The position numbers were made by a program, and so were the translations under genes. 64,000 nucleotides of DNA. Source: Ensifer sesbaniae. Its GTDB lineage: Bacteria > Pseudomonadota > Alphaproteobacteria > Rhizobiales > Rhizobiaceae. The first letter of the stretch is position 1. The number at the start of each line of letters is the position of its first letter. The notes below the pieces were generated by a model. It saw only the letters and a list, made by a program, of their open reading frames with translations. It made no database searches and had not been told where the DNA came from. Below, piece by piece: positions 55,421-64,000 of this stretch. The stretch is from the NCBI RefSeq assembly GCF_013283665.1, contig NZ_JABEKU010000002.1:804863-868862 (forward strand). The letters are read 5' to 3'.

Positions 55421-56437
55421 ATGGTTGAAATCGTAACCCCATACACTGATGAACAGCGGCGCGTTCTCATCAACATCGAACAACACTATGACGTGTGGCT
55501 GGGTGTGGAACGCGCCCTGCTAACGCTCCCTTATGGGATGAAATGGGCAGAACGCTCGGGCAAACAATACCTTTACGAATTGCTCGACAGAACCGGGAAC
55601 GCGAAAAGTCTGGGAGCCAGGTCTGAGGAGACCGAAGCTGCCTACGAAAGGTTCCTCCGCACTAAGGATGACCTAGCAGGACGACTGCTAGAAAGCCGCA
55701 AGAGATTAGCCGAAACCTGCGCCCTCTATCGCTCCCTCCTATTACCACAGATACCTTCGGAGGCGGCTAAAATCCTCAGGGAGGCTGACAAGCGTCGAAT
55801 GCTGGGGGAAAAGCTGTTGGTTGTGGGTACAAACGCTATGCCGGCTTACAACATCGAAGCCGGCGGGCGCATAAATGACGCCCCCGATGAGACCGATGAC
55901 TTCGACATGACGTGGTCGGCGCTTATAAAGGACGATACCGGCGGCGGCGTCATGTCCATGCTGAAGGCAGCCGACAGCACTTATACAGTCAACACAGAGA
56001 GAACCTTCCAGGCCAGAAACGCAAAGGCGTTTGAGTTCGAGTTGTTAGCTGCGCCATCTACGGTTTCCAATATGCTCCAAAACGACAGGCCCAGTCCGCT
56101 TCCCCTACCAGAGCAGGAATGGCTGTTGTTGGGTCGGCATGTGAACCGCGTCGTTGTAGGGCGAGATGGGACGCCGGCTCGGCTCGTCGTTCCCGATCCT
56201 CGGTACTTTGCGCTTCAAAAGCTTTGGATGGCCGATCAGGACAAGCGCAACTTTCTGAAACGACCCAAGGATGTCAAGCAAGGCTCCGCAGTGCTCGCCG
56301 CGATCGCAGCCTCGATGCCTCATTTTCCCCTGGATGAGCGGTTCGCGCAGTCACTGCCTGCAGAACTCAGTCCGTACTTCGACCAATGGCGGTCTACGTA
56401 CAATGAAACTCCCGCAAAATCTCCCTCTTGGTGGTAA
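55421..56437 (+). CDS. Orphan nucleotidyltransferase-fold protein (GSU2403/NTP_transf_8-like)
   Basis: 338 residues from the ATG at 55421; the open frame continues upstream antisense to queC and is rejected. Residues about 1-115 are helical (EQHYDVWLGVERALLTLPYGMKW). About 126-165 reads EKLLVVGTNAMPAYNIEAGGRINDAPDETDDFDMTW, a nucleotidyltransferase core with G-T-x-A and the acidic D-D-x-D strand. This fits the GSU2403 family, distantly related to AbiEii/MNT toxins and aminoglycoside-type transferases. Codon use is visibly more AT-rich than its neighbours. No partner antitoxin gene is visible. Function unknown; defence or toxin roles are speculation. Confidence 0.65.
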   Translation: MVEIVTPYTDEQRRVLINIEQHYDVWLGVERALLTLPYGMKWAERSGKQYLYELLDRTGNAKSLGARSEETEAAYERFLRTKDDLAGRLLESRKRLAETCALYRSLLLPQIPSEAAKILREADKRRMLGEKLLVVGTNAMPAYNIEAGGRINDAPDETDDFDMTWSALIKDDTGGGVMSMLKAADSTYTVNTERTFQARNAKAFEFELLAAPSTVSNMLQNDRPSPLPLPEQEWLLLGRHVNRVVVGRDGTPARLVVPDPRYFALQKLWMADQDKRNFLKRPKDVKQGSAVLAAIAASMPHFPLDERFAQSLPAELSPYFDQWRSTYNETPAKSPSWW

Positions 56438-57198
56438 TCCAGATTGGTGGCTCGTCCCATTCTTCAGCCGATCTTAATCCGTAACCGGCACAAAACCCGC
56501 GACCACATCGCGCACCCGAACGCCGTAAAAGTCCATCGATACCCGCGAGGATACGATTGAGCGGCTTGTCCCGAGTACCTTTTTTCGAGGACGAGGTCCT
56601 CACGAGTTATGTCGCGCGCGTAGCGCGAGCTAATGGCCGATCGTCGTCCTCGACGGCCGGAAACCTATCAAGCGAGCCGCCAAAATCACTCAAAAATCGA
56701 TAACAATTTCAGATACTTAGAGCGCGGTCAGATTAGCCTGTCATTTGGGACATTTTGCGGTGACGCAGGCTGCGCTAACCCTCTGAAATTGTTGGTACGA
56801 CTAGGTCAAACTCCGTGTCTTTCCACATGTTGTTCGTGCTCTGCCTCGGCAACGCCGGGACCGTCATCTGAGCTCTCCATCACACCCCGGCGCTTCACCC
56901 GCGTGCCGGTTCCGGCTTGCTTGATCGCATCCTGAACTGGGTTGGCGATGGCCCGTCTGAGGGAAACCGCGAACGAGTTATCGATCGCCAGACTGGGTGG
57001 CGGCAATGTTGCGGCACAACTCGACGTCATCCACGGTGCCAGCCAATTCTTTGAAATCGCGCAAATCTGAAAGGAGATCGTTCTACGCGTTTTCAGGATT
57101 TGCTCTCAATCCGGGAAAAACAAAAGTTTGCATCGAAACATGCTACCTGTTCGCGGCCCGGAGCTGCGGCGCCGGGCCGCGACCTTCGCTGCTCATCA
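56438..57198. other. Gene-poor stretch in the putative insert
   Basis: About 760 bases without a credible gene. Small hairpins occur, such as GAGGAC-GAG-GTCCTC near 56585-56600. Short frames exist (minus 56394-56603; plus 56948-57070, reading MARLRETANELSIARLGGG) but none has a good ribosome site together with a recognisable family. The stretch looks like decayed DNA, consistent with an old insertion. Confidence 0.5.
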
Positions 57199-57555
57199 TC
57201 ATGCATGCGCATGCGGGTGCTGCCGTTCGTCCCAGACCGACCAGATCGCGAGCGCAGTCACCAGTGCCCCGAGGACGACATGCGTCCACATGGGATTGGC
57301 GCTGGTCGAGAAGCCGAGCAGCCAGGGGGAAGCGATCAGCCAGAGCCCGACGACGAGGCTTGCCCATTCCTCCCATTCCGCAAACATGGCCAATGTTGCG
57401 ATCGCCAGAACGCCGAGTACGACGCCAGCGGCCCAGGCGTTCCAAGCCGGAACGCTCTCGACAACAAAGCCCATGATCCAGGGGGAGATGAACAGGCAGA
57501 CGGCGAGAACCAGATTGATCCAGTCCTGCGCTTTCTTTCCTTCCATCAGTGCCAT
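57199..57555 (-). CDS. SPW-repeat membrane protein
   Basis: 118 residues from the ATG at 57555, with GGAGG 6 bases upstream. Two tandem repeats each hold W-x-N/S-L-V-L/G... followed by the SPW motif: LAVCLFISPWIMGF and GLWLIASPWLLGF. Four transmembrane helices are predicted. SPW proteins are small integral membrane proteins of unknown role, frequent in rhizobia. A His-rich tail (ERQHPHAHA) closes it. Monocistronic, downstream of the insert and convergent with it. Confidence 0.85.
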   Translation of the reverse strand: MALMEGKKAQDWINLVLAVCLFISPWIMGFVVESVPAWNAWAAGVVLGVLAIATLAMFAEWEEWASLVVGLWLIASPWLLGFSTSANPMWTHVVLGALVTALAIWSVWDERQHPHAHA

Positions 57556-57761
57556 GACAACCTCCACGAATGAAGCTTGATCAAAGCGCACGACCGCGTG
57601 CGGCGCACGCTCTGGAAACTATAATAAATTCAATCAAAAGCGCTTTCAAATCTTTTTCGCGCGAGCATCCGGTGATCGCACCTGCGGAACCGCGCGGCGA
57701 ACCGGCGATCCGCCGCTTTCCCGGGTGGCACCGTCTTGCCACCATCGTCTCGCCAAAACTC

Positions 57762-57877
57762 TAGATCACGATGATTTTGGGTCGGGTCGACCCAAAATCA
57801 TAAACGTGATCGATTCTAATAGGTTGGAGCGGGATGCGGGCGGAAAACCGCACACACTTTTCCTCATCCCGCTCTAG
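57762..57877. repeat. RIME-type rhizobial intergenic element (two palindromes)
   Basis: First palindrome: ATGATTTTGGGTCG (57771-57784) pairs with CGACCCAAAATCAT (57788-57801), flanked by GATCAC/GTGATC. Second: GAGCGGGATG (57827-57836) pairs with CATCCCGCTC (57865-57874) around a GC-rich centre with GGAAAACCGC. The element begins and ends in CTAG. This two-palindrome organisation is the known Rhizobium-specific intergenic mosaic element. Its last bases overlap the ggt stop codon. Confidence 0.8.
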
Positions 57878-59613
57878 TAGCCGCGCGCAGCGCCTGCGCC
57901 GATGCGGCTGTCTACCGCGCCGTTGTAGCGGGCGCCGCCGCCGGACTCGATGTCGGAGAGACTCTCGCCGCCGACGAGAATGCCGGTCGCCTGCCCCCAG
58001 ATCGTCCAGTTTTCGTCGATCTGGACCTTGTGGCCCATTGCCGAGAGAAGCTTGCGGGTATCGGGCGAGAGGGCATAGGGCTCCATGAAGACCTTGTCCG
58101 GCAGCCATTGATGATGGATGCGCGGCGCGTCGACCGCTTCCTGAATGTTCATGCGATGATCGATCACATTGAGGATTGCCTCGAGCGTGATGGTGATGAT
58201 GCGGGCGCCTCCGGGGCTGCCGATCACCATGAAGGGTTTGCCATCCTTGGAGATGATCGTCGGGCTCATCGACGATAACGGCGTCTTGCCGGGCGCGATC
58301 GCGTTCGCCTCGCCCTGGACGAGCCCGTAGAGATTGGGCACGCCGGGCTTGGCGGTGAAGTCATCCATCTCGTTGTTGAGGAGGATACCGGTTCCAGGCG
58401 CCACCACGCCGGCGCCGAAGGAGCCGTTCAACGTATAGGTGACGGCGACGGCATTGCCCTCGTCGTCGATGATCGAATAGTGGGTCGTCTCCTTGCTTTC
58501 GCCGAAGCCCTTGGGGATCAGCGCCGCGGAGACGCCGGCACGGAACGGATCGATCTTGGCGCGGATCTCCTTCGCATAGGCCTTGTCGGTGAGCTTGGCG
58601 ACCGGGTTTTCGACGAAATCAGGGTCGCCGAGCGACGTGTTGCGGTCGACATAGGCGTGGCGCATCGCCTCGATCATCGCGTGAACCGTGTCTGCGGCGC
58701 CGTAACCCATATAGGAAAGCGGATAGCCTTCGAGAATATTGAGGATTTCGCAGATGATGACGCCGCCGGAGGACGGGGGCGGCGAGGAAATGATGTCGTA
58801 GCCGCGATAGTTGCACTTGACCGGCTCCAGCTCGCGCACCGCATAGCGCTCGAAGTCTGCTTTCGCCAGAATACCACCCTTCTCGGCACTGGCCTTGACG
58901 ATCGCATCGGCAATCGCGCCCTTGTAGAAGGCGTCGGTTCCCTTTTCGGCGATGCTGGACAGAGACGCCGCAAGATCTGTCTGAACCAGCTTCTCGCCGA
59001 CCACGAAGGGCTTGCCGTCCTTGAGGAAGATCGCGGCGGCCGCCGGATCCTTGGCGAGCCTATCGGTCTCGCCGTCGAAGGAGTCGATATCGCCTTGCTC
59101 CAGCACAAAGCCGTCCTTGGCAAGCGCGATCGCCGGCGCGATCAGGTCGGCCAGCGGCTTCGTGCCGTAGCGGCTGCGGGCCACTTCGAAGCCCATGACC
59201 GGCCCCGGCACGCCGACGGCAAGATAGCCCTCGGTGCTCAGCCCTTTGACGACATCTCCCTTGTCGTCGAGATACATGGTCTTGGTCGCCGCCTGTGGCG
59301 CCCGCTCGCGGAAATCGAGGAAGGTCGTCTTGCCGTCCTTGAAGCGGATGGTCATGAAACCACCTCCGCCGATATTGCCGGCAGTCGGGTAGGTGACAGC
59401 CAGCGCGTAGCCGACGGCAACAGCGGCATCCACCGCATTGCCACCGCTCTTCAACACCGCAACGCCGACATCCGATGCCAGGTGCTGGGCGGTGACGACC
59501 ATGCCGTGCTCGGCCTTCACCGGCTCCGGCGAGGCCGCTCGGCCCTCTATTGGCGCCAAGCTCAGCGCGAGAAACAAGGTAACGGGCAGGCTCTTCAAGC
59601 GGAAACTCAGCAT
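57874..59613 (-). CDS. ggt: Gamma-glutamyltransferase (glutathione hydrolase)
   Basis: 579 residues from the ATG at 59613 (GAGGGAG upstream); a longer frame to 59718 is not used. Signal peptide about 1-26 (LPVTLFLALSLAPIEGRAA). The precursor self-cleaves before the catalytic Thr in KETTHYSIIDDEGNAVAVTYTLN; oxyanion and substrate-binding GSPGGARIIT and PLSSMSPTI are present, as is the end RHHQWLPD-like segment (IHHQWLPDKVFMEP). The periplasmic enzyme hydrolyses glutathione and transfers gamma-glutamyl groups. Monocistronic; its stop lies within a RIME element. Confidence 0.95.
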   Translation of the reverse strand: MLSFRLKSLPVTLFLALSLAPIEGRAASPEPVKAEHGMVVTAQHLASDVGVAVLKSGGNAVDAAVAVGYALAVTYPTAGNIGGGGFMTIRFKDGKTTFLDFRERAPQAATKTMYLDDKGDVVKGLSTEGYLAVGVPGPVMGFEVARSRYGTKPLADLIAPAIALAKDGFVLEQGDIDSFDGETDRLAKDPAAAAIFLKDGKPFVVGEKLVQTDLAASLSSIAEKGTDAFYKGAIADAIVKASAEKGGILAKADFERYAVRELEPVKCNYRGYDIISSPPPSSGGVIICEILNILEGYPLSYMGYGAADTVHAMIEAMRHAYVDRNTSLGDPDFVENPVAKLTDKAYAKEIRAKIDPFRAGVSAALIPKGFGESKETTHYSIIDDEGNAVAVTYTLNGSFGAGVVAPGTGILLNNEMDDFTAKPGVPNLYGLVQGEANAIAPGKTPLSSMSPTIISKDGKPFMVIGSPGGARIITITLEAILNVIDHRMNIQEAVDAPRIHHQWLPDKVFMEPYALSPDTRKLLSAMGHKVQIDENWTIWGQATGILVGGESLSDIESGGGARYNGAVDSRIGAGAARGY

Positions 59614-59862
59614 GCGTCTCTCCCTCGCAGGCGTTGCTCGCAGTGCTTTGCCGACGGCCGCAGCGCGGACGCCCCTCACCGCAGCAAATGCGGCGGCAAC
59701 AATCTCTTGGCCAGGCAAGCACTGATTGTGGGCAGCTATGAAGTCAACGGAGTATAGCCACGCTCGATCGGCGATGGCAATTCACACCTGGCCAATCGCA
59801 GCGCTTGCATTCGCGGCCGGCGAAGCCCCAGCCAGCGAACGGTGGACCATTCGGACCCCGCG

Positions 59863-61476
59863 TCAGGCGGCATCCGCCAGGATGAGATCGGCGCCCTTTT
59901 CCGCAACCATCATCGTCGGCGCATTGATGTTGCCGGCGGTGATGTTCGGGAAGATCGAGGCGTCGACGACGCGCAAACCCGGAACGCCATGGACCCGCAG
60001 GCTGCCGTCGACGACGGAGGTCGCCTGATCCGGCCCCATCGTGCAGGTGCCGCAGAGATGGTAGATCGACCCGGAGTTTTCGCGGAAATAGTCCATCAGA
60101 GCCTCATCGCTTTCCACGCGCGGCACCGGCGAAATCTCTTCCGCGGTCAGCGAGGAGAGCGCCGAGGCAGAAGCGATCCGGCGGACGAGCCGGCTTCCCT
60201 GCAATACCTCATCGATGTCGCGATCGGTCGTCAGGTAGTTCGGGCGAATGAGCGGCTTCTGTGCGGGGTCGCCGGACGCGATCGAGATGCTGCCGCGGCT
60301 CGTCGGCCGGCAGGAATTGAAGCAGATCAGGTAGCCGGGATAGGGCTCGGGCTTCAGGCCCGCCTTTGGATCCTTAGGGATGCGATACGACAGAGGATTG
60401 AAATAGAGCTGAATGTTCGGTCGTTCTTCATCTGGCCTGCCGCGGAAGAAGCCGCCGGCCTGGTTGACGCTCATCGAGAACGGACCCTTGCCGGTCAGCA
60501 GATATTGGAGGCCGAGGCGCATCTGGCCGAAGAGACTGCCGAATTCGTCGTTGAGCGTCGGGATCGTCGCGCGATAGTAGAAGCTGGCGCAGAGGTGGTC
60601 CTGCAGGTTCTGGCCGACGGCCGGCAAGTGTCGCCGCGTTTCCATGCCGAGCGTGGAGAGTTTCGCGCCATCGCCGATCCCGGAGAGCTGCAGCAACTGC
60701 GGGCTGCCGACCGCGCCGGCGGCGAGAATGACCTCACGCGCAGCCGTGAAGCGCCGCCGCTCTCCGTTCTGGAGAACATCGACGCCGGTCACACACCCAT
60801 CGTCCCCAAAGACCAGCCGCTCGGCCTGGGCATAGCGCTCGATCGCAAGATTCGGCCGCTTCAGCGCCGGCCGAAGATATTCCGCGCTCGAATGCGACCG
60901 GCGGCCGTTGTTGGTGTTGACGTCGTAGACGCCGGCCCCTTCGATCGAGGCGCCGTTGAAGTCCTCGTTCAGCGGCAGTTGCAGCGATCCGCAGCTTTGG
61001 AGAAAGGCGTCGGTGATCGGGTGCGTCATGCCGCGCATCGGCGTGATATGGATCGGGCCTTCGCCGCCATGCCATTCTGACGATCCGCGCGCATGGGTTT
61101 CGAGCCGACGAAAATAGGGCAGAACGTCGTCATAACCCCAGCCTGCATTGCCGGCGTTTTTCCAATCGTCGAAATCGTCGCGCGCGCCGCGCACGAAGAT
61201 CATAGCGTTGATCGATCCGGAGCCACCCTGGACTTTGCCGCGCGGCACATAGATGCGGCGATCCTGCAACTCGCCCTCCGGCTCGCTCGAATACATCCAG
61301 TTGACCCGCGGATTGTAATAGTTGCGGGCATAGCCGACGGGGATCTTGAACCAGAAGGAATTGTCGTTGCCGCCCGCCTCGATCAAGAGGACGCGGTGCC
61401 GGCCATTCTCGCTGAGGCGGCTCGCCAGGATGCAGCCTGCCGACCCGGCGCCGACGACGATATAATCGTGGATCAT
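59863..61476 (-). CDS. GMC-family oxidoreductase (choline dehydrogenase-like)
   Basis: 537 residues from the ATG at 61476. The FAD-binding N-terminus is YIVVGAGSAGCILASRLSE, with GMC signature 1 PRGKVQGGSGSINAMIFVRG and signature 2 near GAVGSPQLLQLSGIG. The active-site His is in SIYHLCGTCTMG and the partner Asn in GNINAPTMMVAE. It oxidises an alcohol or polyol to an aldehyde, passing electrons to a quinone or oxygen. It lies 21 bases after the dehydratase gene in a catabolic cluster with an aldehyde dehydrogenase, so it likely acts on a sugar alcohol-like substrate rather than choline. Confidence 0.88.
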   Translation of the reverse strand: MIHDYIVVGAGSAGCILASRLSENGRHRVLLIEAGGNDNSFWFKIPVGYARNYYNPRVNWMYSSEPEGELQDRRIYVPRGKVQGGSGSINAMIFVRGARDDFDDWKNAGNAGWGYDDVLPYFRRLETHARGSSEWHGGEGPIHITPMRGMTHPITDAFLQSCGSLQLPLNEDFNGASIEGAGVYDVNTNNGRRSHSSAEYLRPALKRPNLAIERYAQAERLVFGDDGCVTGVDVLQNGERRRFTAAREVILAAGAVGSPQLLQLSGIGDGAKLSTLGMETRRHLPAVGQNLQDHLCASFYYRATIPTLNDEFGSLFGQMRLGLQYLLTGKGPFSMSVNQAGGFFRGRPDEERPNIQLYFNPLSYRIPKDPKAGLKPEPYPGYLICFNSCRPTSRGSISIASGDPAQKPLIRPNYLTTDRDIDEVLQGSRLVRRIASASALSSLTAEEISPVPRVESDEALMDYFRENSGSIYHLCGTCTMGPDQATSVVDGSLRVHGVPGLRVVDASIFPNITAGNINAPTMMVAEKGADLILADAA

Positions 61477-61497
61477 CTCCAAATCCTATCGTCGCAG

Positions 61498-62715
61498 TTA
61501 TCCGCGCGCCGGTGCGAAGGCCTTCACGTCGGCCGGCCGGCTGTCCATCTGCAGGTGCAGACGCTCGCCGGCATAGGGCGTGTGCTCTTCGACAACCTCC
61601 AGGTCGAGTTCGATGCCGAGCCCGGGCTCGCGCGAGGGGATCAGGTAGCCATCGTCGAAGGCGAGCTTGGTCTTCAGCACATCCGCATGGAAACCGGAGA
61701 AATCGAGGATCGCCTCGTGGATCAGGAAATTCGGCGTCGCGGCCGAGAGCTGGATGCTCGCCGCGGCGCCCACCGGACCGTTGTAGAGATGCGGGGCGAT
61801 CTGGGCGTAATGGGCCTCGGCCATGCCGGCGATCTTCTTCGCCTCCAGCAGGCCGCCGACGCGTGCGACGTTCATCTGCAGGATCGACGCCGCCTTGAGC
61901 TCAAGCACGCGTTGAAATTCGTATTTCGTCGTCAGGCGTTCGCCGGTCGAAACGGGAATCGAGGTTGCGCGCGCCACTTCGGCCATGGCCGCTTCCTGTC
62001 CCGGAGGAACGGGCTCCTCGAACCAGAGCGGGTCATATTTTTCCAGGCGCCGCGCCAGCCGGATGGCCGAGGACGGCACCATCTGGCCGTGGGTCCCGAA
62101 GAGGATATCCGCGCTGCTGCCGACCGCGTCGCGTATCTTGCGGCAGAACTCCTCGCAGCGATCCATGACGCCGAGCGAAAGCTGATGGCCGGAATAGTTG
62201 GTGTAGGGACCCGCGGGATCGAACTTGACCGCGGTGAATCCCATTTCGACCATCTCGACGGCGCATTCGGCCGCAAGATCCGGGTCGTTGAAATCGAACT
62301 CGCCGGCGGCGTTCTTCGGGTAGAGATAGGTATAGGCGCGGAGCTTCTCGTGCACCGTTCCGCCGAGCAGATCTGACACAGGCCGGCCGGCTGCCTTGCC
62401 GATGATGTCCCAGCAGGCGATCTCAAGTCCGGAGACGATGCCCATCATCGTCGGATCAGGGCGCTGGGTGAAGCCGCTCGAATAGGCCGAGCGCCAGAAT
62501 CGCTCGATCTGATGGGGATCACGGCCGAGCAGATGCCGCTCGAAGACGTCCTCGATCAGCGGCGTCATGACGCTCGGATGGAACGAGGTCGCATAAATCT
62601 CGCCGATGCCCTCGATGCCGCAGGCGGTCGTGAGGCGTACGAAGATCCAGTACATTCCGCCCACATGCGGCGGCGGAACGGCGACGGCATAGGTCTTGAG
62701 CGACGCGATTTTCAT
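61498..62715 (-). CDS. Enolase-superfamily sugar-acid dehydratase (mandelate racemase/muconate lactonizing family)
   Basis: 405 residues from the ATG at 62715 with AGGG 10 bases upstream (another ATG lies 9 bases earlier). The capping domain is followed by the barrel: KFDPAGPYTNY, metal ligand and base region DILFGTHGQM, WFEEPVPP with the second ligand, STGERL with the third, and HLYNGPVGAAASIQL with the catalytic His. This pattern is close to galactonate/gluconate-type dehydratases and cycloisomerases. It likely dehydrates an aldonic or uronic acid. It is in a cluster with GMC and aldehyde dehydrogenases. Confidence 0.85.
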   Translation of the reverse strand: MKIASLKTYAVAVPPPHVGGMYWIFVRLTTACGIEGIGEIYATSFHPSVMTPLIEDVFERHLLGRDPHQIERFWRSAYSSGFTQRPDPTMMGIVSGLEIACWDIIGKAAGRPVSDLLGGTVHEKLRAYTYLYPKNAAGEFDFNDPDLAAECAVEMVEMGFTAVKFDPAGPYTNYSGHQLSLGVMDRCEEFCRKIRDAVGSSADILFGTHGQMVPSSAIRLARRLEKYDPLWFEEPVPPGQEAAMAEVARATSIPVSTGERLTTKYEFQRVLELKAASILQMNVARVGGLLEAKKIAGMAEAHYAQIAPHLYNGPVGAAASIQLSAATPNFLIHEAILDFSGFHADVLKTKLAFDDGYLIPSREPGLGIELDLEVVEEHTPYAGERLHLQMDSRPADVKAFAPARG

Positions 62716-62746
62716 GTGTGTCATCCCTTTTTCGTGGGGCGGACCA

Positions 62747-62845
62747 TTAGAACCAGGGGGCGATCACGATCAGCGCCAGTTGCAGATAGCGGCTGCGAGT
62801 CGCGGCGGATGGCGCGGCGGTATCGGTTTCGGCAATTGAGCTCAC
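62747..62845 (-). pseudogene. 32-codon N-terminal stub of a probable MFS transporter
   Basis: GTG start with AGGAG about 8 bases upstream, encoding 32 residues: a polar leader (SSIAETDTAAPSAATRS) and then RYLQLALIVIAPWF, which resembles the beginning of the first helix of MFS sugar-acid transporters, cut by a stop. It sits between aldehyde dehydrogenase and dehydratase genes, where such a transporter would be expected. It may be the scar of a deleted transporter gene. Alternatively it is a genuine single-helix small protein; the good ribosome site means it could still be translated. Confidence 0.45.
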
Positions 62846-62951
62846 AGGTCGTCTCCTCCCCCTGCCGGTAGCGAGAGCGCCGCCATCGGCCCGGTATTGA
62901 TGTCGGTCAGCAGTTCCGGTTTCCGGCCGGACTTGCGCAATCTCGAAAGGT

Positions 62952-64000
62952 TTAATGTTTGAGCACCACGAGGCGCGTCTGGGTGAATTCCAGCATGCCA
63001 TGCTTGCCGTCATCACCGCCGAGACCCGAACGTTTCCAACCAGCGTGGAAGCCCTGATAGGGATCGGCCGGGAAGCGGTTGACATAGAGTTCACCAGCCT
63101 CGATCGCCTCGCTGGCGCGCATCACCGTGCGATAGTTCTCGGTGAAGAGCACCGAACTCAGGCCGAACTGATGGTCGCTCGCCTTCGCAAACGCTTCCTC
63201 GAAGGTGGCGTAACGGAGAACGGCGAGCACCGGGCCGAAGACTTCTTCGCGAACGATCTCCATCTGCTGGCGGCAGCCGGAAATCAGCGTCGGCGGATAG
63301 AAATAGCCGTCTCCCTCAGGCAGGTAGCCACCGGTCTCAACGACGCCGCCTTCCGCCCGCGCCTGCTCCACCATGGCGTGAACCCGCTTCTGCGCGGCGG
63401 CGTTGGCGAGCGGCCCCATGCGGGTAGCGTCCTCGGCGCGGTCGCCGAAGGCGCGGCCGGCAAAACCTTCGCGCAGCTTGGCGAGCAGCCGATCATGCAC
63501 GCTTTCGTGCACGTAGAGCCGCTCTGCGCTGGTGCAGACCTGGCCGCAATGGGTGGTCTTGGCGGCGATGATCATCCCGGCCACCGCATCAAGATCCGCG
63601 TCCGGCTCGACGATCACGGGCGTCTTGCCGCCCAGTTCGAGCGACGGCTTGGCAATATTTTCCTTGCAGTATTCGAGCACGACACGACCAGCCGACACGC
63701 TTCCCGTCAGGGTGATCATGCCGACACCAGGATGGGTGCAGAGCGTCTTCGCGACGTCGTGCGACATCGTCAGGATGTTGACGAGTCCTTCCGGCAAGCC
63801 TGCCTCGGCGACGGCCTCGGCAAAAACGAAGGCCGAGGTCGGCGTGTTGTTGCTCGGCCGCACGACGACGGCGTTTCCGGCAATGAGCGCTGGTGCGATC
63901 TTCCGCACCAGCGTGTAGATCGGATAGTTGAACGGGATCAGGCAGGCGACCACTCCGATCGGCGTGCGCTTGAGGAGAAGCGTTTCGCCAGGATTGTCGC
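62952..64000 (-). CDS. NAD(P)-dependent aldehyde dehydrogenase (partial, start outside window)
   Basis: The last 348 codons are present; the N-terminus lies beyond 64000 and the frame stays open to the edge. KRTPIGVVACLIPFNYPIYTLVRKIAPALIAGNAVVVRPS is the cofactor-binding part, LELGGKTPVIV holds the general-base Glu, and THCGQVCTSAERLYV has the catalytic Cys. EIVREEVFGPVLAVLRY is the conserved C-terminal segment. It resembles lactaldehyde/glycolaldehyde or semialdehyde dehydrogenases. It is the upstream gene of the visible catabolic cluster and likely oxidises the aldehyde formed by the GMC enzyme or by cleavage of the dehydrated sugar acid. Confidence 0.92.
   Translation of the reverse strand, partial: DNPGETLLLKRTPIGVVACLIPFNYPIYTLVRKIAPALIAGNAVVVRPSNNTPTSAFVFAEAVAEAGLPEGLVNILTMSHDVAKTLCTHPGVGMITLTGSVSAGRVVLEYCKENIAKPSLELGGKTPVIVEPDADLDAVAGMIIAAKTTHCGQVCTSAERLYVHESVHDRLLAKLREGFAGRAFGDRAEDATRMGPLANAAAQKRVHAMVEQARAEGGVVETGGYLPEGDGYFYPPTLISGCRQQMEIVREEVFGPVLAVLRYATFEEAFAKASDHQFGLSSVLFTENYRTVMRASEAIEAGELYVNRFPADPYQGFHAGWKRSGLGGDDGKHGMLEFTQTRLVVLKH

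Noticed and set aside
56394-56603. 69-codon minus-strand frame at the end of the nucleotidyltransferase gene
   Set aside because: GTG start with no ribosome site, overlaps a better gene, and resembles no family; kept only as a possible decayed fragment.
56948-57070. 40-codon plus-strand frame MARLRETANELS...
   Set aside because: Too short, no ribosome site and a stop directly upstream; may be a gene relic but cannot be supported.

Overview
The window is GC-rich DNA from an alphaproteobacterium of the Rhizobiaceae, most likely Ensifer/Sinorhizobium. Three things point there: the lac cluster order (regulator-E-F-G-Z-K) known from Sinorhizobium/Agrobacterium, a typical rhizobial two-palindrome intergenic element (RIME type), and the dense mix of ABC transporters, MFS pumps and LysR/AraC/GntR regulators. 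No rRNA, tRNA, CRISPR array or replication origin was seen. The content resembles accessory megaplasmid or chromid DNA. Assignments rest on reading motifs in the translations; no database search was run.

Layout. 1-5285: the end of an EAL phosphodiesterase, then a tightly coupled five-gene partner-switching operon. It encodes a kinase-like protein, a STAS-like domain fused to a SAM methyltransferase, a membrane sensor PP2C phosphatase, a second kinase-like ATPase and a STAS protein. This is the best candidate for an undescribed system. 5490-13176: regulator/transporter pairs, plus a TPR/winged-helix regulator next to a beta-propeller protein. 13274-19578: a seven-gene minus-strand operon (isochorismatase-like hydrolase, XapX protein, Tat-exported amidohydrolase, small exported protein, DoxX, MFS, alpha/beta hydrolase) with three AraC regulators and a LysR gene beside it. 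24150-34423: a hydrolase with an altered nucleophile, a large membrane-anchored protein, katG, and an RND efflux pair. 34568-43659: a flavin monooxygenase, a galactofuranose-type ABC transporter (ytfQRT-yjfF) with a FadR-type regulator, and an EamA/LysR divergent pair.

43802-51358 is a lactose operon with its LacI-type regulator. Three related operator-like sites lie in front of lacR and lacE. A truncated Tn3-type transposase remnant directly abuts lacK. 52837-55075 holds a DUF488 gene and the queuosine-precursor operon queC-queD-queE, whose leader carries a convincing class I preQ1 riboswitch and, further upstream, a 15-copy TC/GA microsatellite. 55421-57198 looks like a small foreign insert: an orphan nucleotidyltransferase-fold gene preceded by a large inverted repeat, then about 760 bp without a credible gene.

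57199-64000 carries an SPW-repeat membrane protein, the RIME element, gamma-glutamyltransferase, and a minus-strand catabolic cluster: aldehyde dehydrogenase (cut by the window end), a 32-codon transporter-like stub, an enolase-superfamily dehydratase and a GMC oxidoreductase. The overall theme is carbohydrate uptake and breakdown (lactose, galactofuranose, sugar acids), efflux, oxidative-stress defence, and a membrane-sensed phospho-switch.
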